In this document: positions 17,140-25,204 of the stretch, one piece after another
Position numbering within the stretch: position 1 is the stretch's first letter
Layout of the letters: every line of letters begins with the position of its first letter
Source: Myxococcales bacterium
GTDB lineage: Bacteria > Myxococcota_A > Polyangia > Polyangiales > Ga0077539
Assembly (NCBI GenBank): GCA_016793325.1
Contig: JAEUKI010000040.1
Coordinates: forward strand, 186,001-250,000
Direction of reading: 5' to 3'
Length of the DNA stretch: 64,000 nt
The notes under the pieces: generated by a model
The model's database searches: none
Seen by the model: only the letters and a program-made list of their open reading frames with translations
What the model was told of the DNA's origin: nothing
Program-made: the position numbers and the translations under genes

Positions 17140-19087
17140 GCGCCGCGGTCCAGCGCGCGTCGGGGACGCCCGCTTCGAGCGCGCTCTTCCACGTGTGAAC
17201 GACGCGCGCCCACCGCGTCCCGTCCGCCCACGCGATGGGCCAGCCGTGAAGCTCGTTCACCACGAGCGCGCTCGTCGCGAGCACGCGCGCGCGGTGCTCG
17301 GGTCGACACACGAGCACCCACTGCTTCTTCTCGCGCGTTCGATAGAGCGCGAACAACGCAAACGTCTCGCTCGCAGGCGGAGCGAAGAACCCGAACGCTG
17401 TCCCAGGCCGCCCGCCGTTGATGTCGACGAGCGCGCGGAGCTCGTCGCCCGCGAACGTCTCGCCGTCTTCGACCTCGAACGCCGGCCCGAGCCACGGGTT
17501 GCCCGCGGTCGGTCCGTAGGCCTTCTCTGCGCCCGTCCACCGTCGCCCCGGCGGCGTGTCCGACGCGCCCAAGTGCTCGTGCCGACCGATGCGGCGGAGC
17601 GGCCCGCCGCGCCACAGCCCGCGCGCGTCCCAAAACTCGAGCAGCCCTTCGCCCCACACAATCAAGACGTGGTCGTCCGCGCCCCACGCGACGGACGACG
17701 CGCGGCGACGACACTGTTGCGTGGCGATCTCGCGGTAGTCCGCGTCGTACACATGGAGCGCGCCCTCGCGGTCGAGCAGCGCGAAGAGGGTGTCGCCTCT
17801 TGAAAATGCGCACACAGATCGATCGTACAGCCGCCTGCTGCTCGGGTCGCTGAAGCGAGGGAAGCTCGTGTCCGCTGCGATTTTCGCGAGCTTCTTCGCG
17901 CGCCGCGCGTCCCAGATGGTCACGCCGCGCTTGCTCGCGACGGCGACGCGCTCGCCCGAGCGATCCCACGCGACGTCGTGGACGAACGCGGGCTTGTCGT
18001 GGAGCACAGCCAGCACGCCCTGGGTCTCGAGGTCGACCGCGCAGAGCGCTTCGTCGCGCACGCACACGTACGTTCGACCGTCGGCAGAGAGCGGGGCGTC
18101 GAGGTCGTCGGTCGCTCCGCGGACGGCGAAGGCGCGGCCCGAGCGGCGGACGATCGCGCCCTCGCGAATGCGCTTGGCGAGCAGCGAGTCCTCGGGCGAA
18201 GCGTCGGGCTCTTCTCGCGGCGTGTGCCACTCGATCACGCGACCCGAGCGCGTGTCGACGATGAACAACGCGCCGTCTGCGCCCACGCCGATCGCGCGGT
18301 CCACCGTCGCGCTGAAGCGGGCTCTCACGAACCAACTCCCGATCCCGAGCTCGTCGGTCGACGGGTCTGCGATCGCGGGTCCGAGCGGAACGAGCGACGC
18401 GATGCGCAGCTCATCGTTGTCGAGCGAGGGCTCGAGGAGCTCGAAGGGGTGCTCGCGAATCGGCCCGAGTTGATACGCGAGCTTGTTTTCGTGGGTCCAA
18501 CTGCAGTGCACCGTCGAGCCGATGCCCGAGTCCGAGAGCGACTCCGATTGCTCGAGCAACGAGTCGCGATCGGCGCACCAGAGGACGCCGCTCGCCGAGG
18601 GCTGAATCGCGTGGACGAAGCGGCCATCGGGACTCCACTGCAATTGCCCCGGGCCAGAGCCATAGCGCTGACCGAGTCCCCACGCGCACGGCTCGCTGTG
18701 TTGCACGAGGCGACCGCTGGCGACGTCCCAGAAGCCCATCGTTCCCGATTCGGCGTCGGACGACACCATGTCCCACTCGTTGCAGGTCGCGAGGAGCCTG
18801 CCGTCGGGGCTCACGGCGACGCCCGTGATCGATCCCTCGCCGTGAACGAACCCGTGCTCGGCGTGCACGGACTCGGCTCGCGACAGGACCATGCGACTGA
18901 CCCACCGATGCACAGAGCGCGTGCCGAAGCGCTGTTCGACGCGTTGCAACAGCGCGCGGAGCCTCGGGAGGTCTTCTTCGATCGCGAGCTGGTCCCAATC
19001 CAGCGCTGCGAGCTGCGCGCGGAGCGTCGACGATCGCTCGTTGTGCGCGGCGCGCTCGAGCGCCTCCCAGTCAGCGTTGAGGGCCAT
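17123..19087 (-). CDS. WD40-repeat-like beta-propeller protein
   Basis: The 654-residue cytosolic protein starts at M-A-L-N-A-D-W-E-A-L-E; no signal peptide is seen. An N-terminal ~100-residue helical region precedes propeller blades. Recognisable blades include I-T-G-V-A-V-S-P-D-G-R-L-L-A-T at about 108-122 and V-H-D-V-A-W-D-R-S-G-E-R-V-A-V-A at about 375-390, with V-T-I-W-D-A-R following. Similar helical-plus-propeller proteins are common in large myxobacterial genomes, often as stand-alone scaffolds. The extreme 3' end overlaps the FadL-like gene tail-to-tail. The ferritin-like gene lies upstream on the same strand with only 11 bp between them, so they may be one transcript. Confidence 0.75.
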   Translation of the reverse strand: MALNADWEALERAAHNERSSTLRAQLAALDWDQLAIEEDLPRLRALLQRVEQRFGTRSVHRWVSRMVLSRAESVHAEHGFVHGEGSITGVAVSPDGRLLATCNEWDMVSSDAESGTMGFWDVASGRLVQHSEPCAWGLGQRYGSGPGQLQWSPDGRFVHAIQPSASGVLWCADRDSLLEQSESLSDSGIGSTVHCSWTHENKLAYQLGPIREHPFELLEPSLDNDELRIASLVPLGPAIADPSTDELGIGSWFVRARFSATVDRAIGVGADGALFIVDTRSGRVIEWHTPREEPDASPEDSLLAKRIREGAIVRRSGRAFAVRGATDDLDAPLSADGRTYVCVRDEALCAVDLETQGVLAVLHDKPAFVHDVAWDRSGERVAVASKRGVTIWDARRAKKLAKIAADTSFPRFSDPSSRRLYDRSVCAFSRGDTLFALLDREGALHVYDADYREIATQQCRRRASSVAWGADDHVLIVWGEGLLEFWDARGLWRGGPLRRIGRHEHLGASDTPPGRRWTGAEKAYGPTAGNPWLGPAFEVEDGETFAGDELRALVDINGGRPGTAFGFFAPPASETFALFALYRTREKKQWVLVCRPEHRARVLATSALVVNELHGWPIAWADGTRWARVVHTWKSALEAGVPDARWTAALTTNS

Positions 19088-19098
19088 GCTCCGTGACG

Positions 19099-20490
19099 CT
19101 ACACCGCGAGCAACGCGCGGACGCAAGGAACGATCACCCCGAGCACACACGCGCGCTCGACGCGCGAGCGTGCGTCGCTCGAGAGGCAGCCCCACGCGGC
19201 GAGCAGCTCGCTGGGCGCTTCGTCAGTCGTCGGCGCTTCGCGCGGTCGATCCATCGACTCGATCAGCGACGCGAGCGCGCGTTCGAGCGCGCCCCGAACG
19301 GGCTCGCCGCCCTGGCGAACGCACCACGCGAGCGTGCGCCACGCGAGCTCCATGTGCCGAAGCTCGTCCTCGACGATCGCACGCAAGATCGCCGCGACGG
19401 GCGCCGCGAGGCGCGGGTCCGAGAGAGCCTCTTGGGCGTGCGCGATCGCCACGGTCTCGTTGACGCACGCCTCGACGAAGAGCGCGCTCGCGAAGTCGAC
19501 GATCGATCGAGGAGCGCCGTGCTCGATCGCTTCGTCGCTGGGCCCGAGCGCCGTCCCCGCGATCACCGACGCGAGCTCGTAGAGGGCCCTCGCGTGCCGT
19601 CGCTCGTCGGACCGCGCGCGACGCGTCCGAGCCACGATCGATCGCGGCGCCCCCAGGCTCTCGAGCTCGAGGAGCGCGAGGTCGAAGGACCAGACCGAAG
19701 CGTGCTCGAACGAGGCCTCGCGCGCCCAGCGCTCCGCGAGCGCGCGTCGGTCTGCGGCCGAGAGCTTCGAGAGCCGCGGAGAGAGCTCGCGCGCGAGCCT
19801 CGAATTCGTGGGATTATTTTCAAATGCCTTGGTCTTCGCCAGAACGACGTCGCCGTCACGCACCAAGAGTCGCCCTCCGCCGCACATCCGGCGCCACTCG
19901 TAGCAACACACGTCGCCGCGGTGCTCGCGGCGCTCCTGGCGCGTGAGGTCGGCGAGGAGCGCTCCTCTGCCGCTCGTTCCAACTTCGTAGGAGGGCTGGC
20001 GCGTGCTTGTCGGCGCGCAGCGCGGTCCCGAGCCCGAGGGGCTGGGGGGCGCTGCGCCCGCGCCGTGCTCGCAGAGGATCGTCGGTTCGCAGCCGTGCCC
20101 CGACATTCCAAAGGGAAATCGCCCGGGATCTCCCGGGGGGAGCACCGCGCTGAACTCGTCCACCGTCCGCTGCTCCCGCTGCCGTCGATAGACGTAGCGA
20201 TCGCGACTGCGCTCTTCGAAGCGCGTCGTGACGAGCTCACCGTAGCGCGTCACTTGTCGGGCGTACCCTCCGTCGACCGCGCGCCAACCGTAGGGCAACG
20301 CCGTGGGCCGGGGCTGCGCGCTCGACGCGTCGAGCGTCAGGGTGGCGTCCGGTCGCGCGACGAGCACGCCCGTGTCTCGCGGCTGCGACTGCGCGTTCGC
20401 CTCGGACTGCGGCCGACAGCGCGCCGCGGAGAGCGCGCAGCCCAACCCCATAGCAGCCAGGATCCTCTGCGATAGAACGTGCGAGCTCAT
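19099..20490 (-). CDS. Ferritin-like diiron-domain protein with N-terminal export signal
   Basis: The 463-residue protein starts at ATG 20490. The hydrophobic N-terminus (L-A-A-M-G-L-G-C-A-L-S-A-A-R-C) is consistent with a lipoprotein. A Pro/Ala-rich, Cys-containing middle (about 25-200) includes C-C-Y-E-W-R-R-M-C-G-G-G. The C-terminal half has two ferritin-like helical pairs: E-x-x-H in S-F-E-H-A-S at about 255, E-R-R-H in D-E-R-R-H-A at about 290, E in E-A-C-V-N-E-T, and E-D-E-L-R-H-M-E at about 385. These provide the E-x-x-H ligands of a diiron site. Known ferritin-like proteins store iron or act as oxidases; which applies here cannot be told. Confidence 0.7.
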   Translation of the reverse strand: MSSHVLSQRILAAMGLGCALSAARCRPQSEANAQSQPRDTGVLVARPDATLTLDASSAQPRPTALPYGWRAVDGGYARQVTRYGELVTTRFEERSRDRYVYRRQREQRTVDEFSAVLPPGDPGRFPFGMSGHGCEPTILCEHGAGAAPPSPSGSGPRCAPTSTRQPSYEVGTSGRGALLADLTRQERREHRGDVCCYEWRRMCGGGRLLVRDGDVVLAKTKAFENNPTNSRLARELSPRLSKLSAADRRALAERWAREASFEHASVWSFDLALLELESLGAPRSIVARTRRARSDERRHARALYELASVIAGTALGPSDEAIEHGAPRSIVDFASALFVEACVNETVAIAHAQEALSDPRLAAPVAAILRAIVEDELRHMELAWRTLAWCVRQGGEPVRGALERALASLIESMDRPREAPTTDEAPSELLAAWGCLSSDARSRVERACVLGVIVPCVRALLAV

Positions 20491-20560
20491 CGCTCGAATT
20501 GTCACACACCCGCGCGTCGAAGCCGAGCGACCCGCCCGAGCGACGCGGTAGAGTCCCGCC

Positions 20561-21487
20561 GTGCACTTTCGAGGATCGAGCGAGGCCGCGATCGCGCAGC
20601 GGCTGTGGTCCCTCTTTCACGAGATGCGAACGCGCGACGCGGACCGCAGCGGCCCCTCGGACCTCGAGCGCTTCGGCGTCGAGCTCGGCCAACGCCTCAA
20701 CGCGCGCATCGCGCACGGCCCCGAGCGGCTCTTCACGCTGCCCTACGACGGCGGTCGGGTCCGCGCGTGGGCCGAGGGCGAAGGGCTCGCGCTCGACGGA
20801 GGCTCGGGCAGCGGACCGGCGCAGCTCGTCGCGCTCTGGACGCGGCTCTGCGAGGGGCGCGAGCACTCTCCTTGGGCGCTCATCGAGCGCTGGGACGCCT
20901 CGGCAGACGCGCTCGCAGAGGCCGCCAGCGCCCTCCAACCGGCGCTGTTTCACCGATGGAACTTGATTTCCTGTGTCGAACGATCGGAGCTCGCGTTCAA
21001 GCTCGACGACGCCCAGCGCGTCGAGCTCCGCGCCTTCGTCTCGCGAGGCGTCGGCGAGTACTGGATCGAGCTGCTCGAGCTCGACGAGCCGCTCGCAGAC
21101 GCGCTGCGCGCCGCGCTCGAGGCTTCGCCGCGTACGATGACGGCCGATCGCTTCGCCCGCGCTGACGCGCTCGGCGTCGCGGTGCGCGAGCGAGTGAAGC
21201 GCAGGAGCACCCGCGCCGGGATCACCGCAGAAGACGTGACGCGAGCCCTCTACGACTCGGTCAGCGTGTTCGTCGCGATCGCGTTCGGGGTCCTTCGGTC
21301 GCCGGGGCGCGATGATTCGGCGTCGCTCGCTCGCGCGTGGTGGCTCGGCTCGGCGCCCTCGCTCGCCGAGCTCGCGACGCACGAGGTCGCCACGATCGAA
21401 GCGCGCCTCGCTCACGCGATCCGTTGCCCTGATTTGCGCGCGTTGGTCGAACTCGCGCGCGCGTCCGACACGAGGAGCGCGTCGTGA
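20561..21487 (+). CDS. Hypothetical protein
   Basis: This is a 308-residue protein starting at GTG 20561 (M-H-F-R-G-S-S-E-A-A-I-A-Q-R-L-W). It is helix-rich, with no signal peptide or membrane segments, and its Arg/Glu/Asp/Ala composition is typical of cytosolic proteins. I recognise no domain. The stop overlaps the GTG start of the next gene (GTGA), so the two are translationally coupled and probably function together. It is divergent from the ferritin-like gene across ~70 bp. Confidence 0.6.
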   Translation: MHFRGSSEAAIAQRLWSLFHEMRTRDADRSGPSDLERFGVELGQRLNARIAHGPERLFTLPYDGGRVRAWAEGEGLALDGGSGSGPAQLVALWTRLCEGREHSPWALIERWDASADALAEAASALQPALFHRWNLISCVERSELAFKLDDAQRVELRAFVSRGVGEYWIELLELDEPLADALRAALEASPRTMTADRFARADALGVAVRERVKRRSTRAGITAEDVTRALYDSVSVFVAIAFGVLRSPGRDDSASLARAWWLGSAPSLAELATHEVATIEARLAHAIRCPDLRALVELARASDTRSAS

Positions 21488-22137
21488 GCGTCGAAGCCAA
21501 GAGCGCGTACGTCATCGAGACCAGCGTCGGCCCCGGCGGCTCGCGGTGGGCCGAGATCCACGCGTACAACGACAAGAGCCACATCGAGGCGGTGCTGCGG
21601 TCGTTCTGCGAGAACCGCTCGATGGAGGCCTACCACGCGCTCTGGTACGGCGCGGATCTGTACGCGTACGCCGTGCAGCGCGGCGCGGTCACCGTGGCGA
21701 TCGACCTGCATCGACACCTCTACGCGAAGATCGGATCGACGCCCCCGGTTCGGCTCGATGACGAAGCAGGGCTTCGCGCGATGATCATCGCGTCCGTGCG
21801 CGCGGCGCGCGAGTCCGATGACGAGCTCGACGAAGACGACAACGACGAAGCGCTGTGGGACGACCTCGGCGACTGGGACGTCTTCGATCGCGTCGAGCTG
21901 TTCGTCGATTGGCCTGCGATCGACGCGCTGCTTCCGACGCTCGAGGCTCCGTGGCTCGGGCCGGGTCAGAGGACGCCCATCGAGTGCGCGCTCACCAACG
22001 TCGGAGCGTACCTGACGCTCTCGCGAACGCTGCGATTCGGCTCAGAAGATCGCGAAGCTGGCGTTCGGCTCGCGCCCCCGCCCGGCGTCGAGACGCCCGA
22101 GCCCAACGACGAGTACGAAGACGACGACGAAGAATGA
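21484..22137 (+). CDS. Hypothetical acidic protein, coupled to the upstream gene
   Basis: The 217-residue protein has a GTG start overlapping the upstream stop by 4 bp. The N-terminal half is mixed alpha/beta (S-A-Y-V-I-E-T-S-V-G-P-G-G and W-A-E-I-H-A-Y-N-D). A strongly acidic linker (E-S-D-D-E-L-D-E-D-D-N-D-E-A, about 113-128) and an acidic tail (E-Y-E-D-D-D-E-E) frame a second small domain. No known family was recognised. The acidic segments suggest binding to a basic partner, possibly the upstream protein (inference only). Confidence 0.6.
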   Translation: MSVEAKSAYVIETSVGPGGSRWAEIHAYNDKSHIEAVLRSFCENRSMEAYHALWYGADLYAYAVQRGAVTVAIDLHRHLYAKIGSTPPVRLDDEAGLRAMIIASVRAARESDDELDEDDNDEALWDDLGDWDVFDRVELFVDWPAIDALLPTLEAPWLGPGQRTPIECALTNVGAYLTLSRTLRFGSEDREAGVRLAPPPGVETPEPNDEYEDDDEE

Positions 22138-22201
22138 CGCGCCCCGCCCGGGCTTGCGATCTGCGCGACCCGACGTGCGGTAGAGTGGGCGCTCCTTCGC
22201 G

Positions 22202-24103
22202 GTGAGCACAGAGACGCGCGACGATACTGCTGCACCGACCGGCTCTCCGGACACCGCTCATGCCGAGACGCTGGCGCAGATCGACGAAGGGAGCCATTCG
22301 ACGATCGACGCGCCGCCGCCGTTGTTGGACGAGCTGCCCGAAGCGTCGTTCGAGCCCGAGCCCGCCGAGCCGACGACGGAGCCGCCCAAGGAGCGCTCCG
22401 GCGAGCCGCGCCCGGACCTCGTGGCGCATCGATCGTTGGGCCAAGGCGGAATGGGGCGCGTGTTGCTCGCGACGCAGCGATCGTTGCGGCGCCGGGTCGC
22501 GGTCAAGAGCGCCAACGACCAGCGCGCGAGCTCGAGCGCGATCGTTCGCGAGGGCGTGGTGACGGGAATGCTCGAGCACCCCAACATTCCCCCGGTGCAC
22601 GCGCTGCTGCGCAGCCGCGAGGGCAAGCCCGTCCTCGTGATGAAGCACATCGAAGGCGTGAGCTGGGCCGCGGTGCTCGCGGACCCCGAGCACCCCATTC
22701 GCGCCGAGAGCCCGCTCTTCATCGGGCTCGACGCGCGCGAGGCCAACCTCGAGATCCTCGCGCAGCTCTGCAACGCGCTCGATTTCGCGCACGCGCGCGG
22801 GATCGTTCATCGCGACATCAAGCCGGACAACGTGATGCTCGGCCGCTTCGGCGAGGTGTACCTGATCGACTGGGGCATCGCGTTCAACCGCGCGTGGCAC
22901 GCCGACGGCGCCCCGATCAGCCTCGTCGGAACCGCCGCGTACATGGCCCCCGAAATGGTGCTCCGCGTGATCCCCGACGCGCGCACCGACGTCTACCTGC
23001 TCGGCGCGACGCTGCACTGCGCGCTCGTCGGGGCGCCGCCCCACGAAGACGCCTCCGTCGACGCCGCTCTGGCCAAGGCGCTCGAGTGCGCGCCGTTCGC
23101 GTACGACGAAGACGTCCCCGACGAGCTCGCCGCGCTCTGTCGCCGCGCGATGAGCCGCAACCGCGACGATCGGCCGCAGAGCGCACGGGCGTTTCGCGAG
23201 GCGCTGCAGGCGTTTCGCTCGCATCGGGCGTCCAACGCGATCTGTCACGAGACCGACGCGCGGCTCGACGCCCTCGTCTCGCTCCTCGCCGCGCCGACGC
23301 GCGACGACAGCGCGCGCGGCAGGCTCTTGCTCGAGTGCCGCTTCGGCTACGGACAGGCGCTCAAAGCGTGGCCCGAGAGCCCGCAGGCCCGAGACGGCCT
23401 GAGGCGGCTGTACCGAGCGCTCGCGCGAGACGAGATCGCCCACGACAACGCGCGAGGGGCGCGAGATTTCGCCAATGAAATTCCAGGAGGAGACGAGGAG
23501 ATCGAAGAGGAGCTGCGCGCGCTCGAGGCGCGGCTCGCGCGTGAAGCCGCCGCCCACCGCACGCTCGATTTTCGCCAAGCGGCGCGAGAGCGCGCGATCT
23601 TCCTCGTCGCTTCGATCGCGTTTCTGTCGACGCTGATGGCGTGGAGGATCGTCGCGCCGGTCCACGGACAGCCCCTGCGCCAGCGCCACGTGGGGCTGCT
23701 CGTGGTCGGGCTCGTGCTCGACCTGTACGTCGGCGGGATCATCGCGCTGCTGTGGAAGCGGCTCTCGCGCTCGGAGATCAATCGCAAGCTCGCGTTCAGC
23801 GCCGCGTTCGCGTTCGCCGCGGTGACCATCAACCGCGCGCTCGGCGTGGTCTTCTTGCCGCACCCGTCGATCACCCTCGCGGCGGACGGGCTCGTCATCG
23901 TGAGCAGCATCACCGCGGTCTCGAGCTTCGTCTCTCGCTCGCTCAGCTGGTCGCTCGTCCCCATGGCCCTCGCGATCGTCGGGGTCTGCGTCGATCCGCA
24001 GCGAACGCCCATTTATTTCAACCTCGGCGCGATTCTCTTCGCGGTCAGCGCGATCGTGATCTTTCGCCATCACGAGAAGAAGACGCGCCCGCGAGCGACG
24101 TGA
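22202..24103 (+). CDS. Ser/Thr protein kinase with C-terminal membrane domain
   Basis: The 633-residue kinase has a GTG start. An ~70-residue acidic/Pro-rich N-terminus precedes the kinase domain (about 72-345). The Gly loop is L-G-Q-G-G-M-G-R-V, the ATP lysine is in R-V-A-V-K-S-A, the catalytic loop is H-R-D-I-K-P-D-N-V-M, and the metal-binding motif is D-W-G rather than D-F-G. The activation-segment end is A-Y-M-A-P-E-M. A helical linker follows, then about five hydrophobic segments (about 460-630) anchoring the protein in the inner membrane. All residues needed for activity are present; D-W-G is a tolerated variant. The Hanks-type fold and membrane anchor suggest envelope signalling. The 3' end overlaps the convergent phosphopantetheinyl transferase gene by 59 bp. 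Confidence 0.88.
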   Translation: MSTETRDDTAAPTGSPDTAHAETLAQIDEGSHSTIDAPPPLLDELPEASFEPEPAEPTTEPPKERSGEPRPDLVAHRSLGQGGMGRVLLATQRSLRRRVAVKSANDQRASSSAIVREGVVTGMLEHPNIPPVHALLRSREGKPVLVMKHIEGVSWAAVLADPEHPIRAESPLFIGLDAREANLEILAQLCNALDFAHARGIVHRDIKPDNVMLGRFGEVYLIDWGIAFNRAWHADGAPISLVGTAAYMAPEMVLRVIPDARTDVYLLGATLHCALVGAPPHEDASVDAALAKALECAPFAYDEDVPDELAALCRRAMSRNRDDRPQSARAFREALQAFRSHRASNAICHETDARLDALVSLLAAPTRDDSARGRLLLECRFGYGQALKAWPESPQARDGLRRLYRALARDEIAHDNARGARDFANEIPGGDEEIEEELRALEARLAREAAAHRTLDFRQAARERAIFLVASIAFLSTLMAWRIVAPVHGQPLRQRHVGLLVVGLVLDLYVGGIIALLWKRLSRSEINRKLAFSAAFAFAAVTINRALGVVFLPHPSITLAADGLVIVSSITAVSSFVSRSLSWSLVPMALAIVGVCVDPQRTPIYFNLGAILFAVSAIVIFRHHEKKTRPRAT

Positions 24104-24842
24104 CCTCGACGCACGCGAGCGCGCGCTCGTTGCCGTCCTGCTCGATCGCCACGGCGCCCACGTGTCGTTCGCTGAGCCGCACACGGACGAACCGCCAGCG
24201 CTCGGCGCGGTCGTTGACGATCGGCTCGCAGCGAAGACGCACGCGGTCTCCGAGGACGCGCGGCGCGATCGCCTCGTCGTCGGGCTCCTCTTGTTCGATC
24301 TCGAACGCAAACCCGTCGAGCGGCAACGCGAGCCCCATCCCGCGCGCCTTGATGTAGCTCTCTTTGAGCGTCCAATACGCGAAGAACCTCTGGATTTGCT
24401 GGGACTCAGGGAGGGACCTCAGCGAGGCTACTTCGCTCGGCGCGAAGAACCGATCCGCCACCGCCACGGTCTGCCGCGCGCGGCGCGCGTCTTCGACGTC
24501 CGCGCCCACCTCGACGCCCTCGGCGACCGCGAGGCAGAGCATTCCATCGGTGTGCGAGAGGTTGAAGCGAAGGTCCGTGGCTCCCGGCTCGAGCTCCACG
24601 CGAGGCCGCCCGAACTCGTTCTTCACGAAGCGAAGCGCCCTCGGGTCCGTGCCCGTGTGCGCCCCGACGACCGCGCGCGTCAGCCCGTGCGCCGCGCGAA
24701 ACTCTCGCTTGGAGTGCTCGAACATGAACCGCTCGTGCCGCGCGAGCTCCTCGTCGTCGAGCCACGCGAGCGCGAGAGGATCGTCCGCGAGCGCCTCGGT
24801 CCTCGCGAAATAGAGCCATACTGTCTCGCCACTCGATTTCAT
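24045..24842 (-). CDS. 4'-phosphopantetheinyl transferase (Sfp-type)
   Basis: At 265 residues this has the Sfp-family size. R-A-A-H-G-L-T-R is near 50, the conserved N-L-S-H-T-D-G-M near 95, the Mg-binding G-A-D-V-E-D near 113, and the C-terminal F-A-Y-W-T-L-K-E-S-Y-I-K-A-R-G-M-G-L near 152-170. It transfers phosphopantetheine from CoA to carrier proteins. Sfp-type enzymes usually serve polyketide or peptide synthases, or fatty-acid ACP. No synthase gene is in the window, so it is likely a general enzyme. It overlaps the convergent kinase gene. Confidence 0.9.
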   Translation of the reverse strand: MKSSGETVWLYFARTEALADDPLALAWLDDEELARHERFMFEHSKREFRAAHGLTRAVVGAHTGTDPRALRFVKNEFGRPRVELEPGATDLRFNLSHTDGMLCLAVAEGVEVGADVEDARRARQTVAVADRFFAPSEVASLRSLPESQQIQRFFAYWTLKESYIKARGMGLALPLDGFAFEIEQEEPDDEAIAPRVLGDRVRLRCEPIVNDRAERWRFVRVRLSERHVGAVAIEQDGNERALACVEVTSLAGASSSRDGERSRSR

Positions 24843-24869
24843 GATCTCGATTCAAATACCCTGCGCGGC

Positions 24870-25130
24870 TCAGTCCGAGACGCGCTTGAAGATCATGTCA
24901 CCCCACGCGACCGTCGCGTCTTCGCCCTCGCCCGCGATCGTCCGAGGCGGCGTGTCGTCGCAGTGAACGAGCTCCCAGCCGTCGCCGCCGAGCTTGTTCA
25001 ACACGTCCGCGAAGCCCCTGACGCCGCCCTTGATCGGCGAGCGCGGGTGCTCGGACGACTCGAACCACAGGTCGCTCTTGCGCCGAACGAAGCGCCCGAC
25101 GAGGTACTCCCAACGCTTGCGTGAGGCCAT
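24870..25130 (-). CDS. Small DUF4177-like protein
   Basis: The 86-residue protein starts at ATG 25130 (M-A-S-R-K-R-W-E-Y-L-V-G); an upstream extension to 25193 is less likely. K-R-W-E-Y-L-V at the start and L-N-K-L-G-G-D-G-W-E-L-V-H at about 46-58 form the DUF4177 pattern (W-E-Y ... L-N-x-L-G-x-x-G-W-E-L-V). The family's function is unknown. It lies 27 bp upstream of the phosphopantetheinyl transferase gene on the same strand and may be its operon partner. Confidence 0.7.
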   Translation of the reverse strand: MASRKRWEYLVGRFVRRKSDLWFESSEHPRSPIKGGVRGFADVLNKLGGDGWELVHCDDTPPRTIAGEGEDATVAWGDMIFKRVSD

Positions 25131-25204
25131 CGCGCGAGATGGTATAGCGGCCATCCCCCGGTCGAAGTAGTCCCCGCGCAACAGCACCCCCACGAATCCT
25201 GTCG

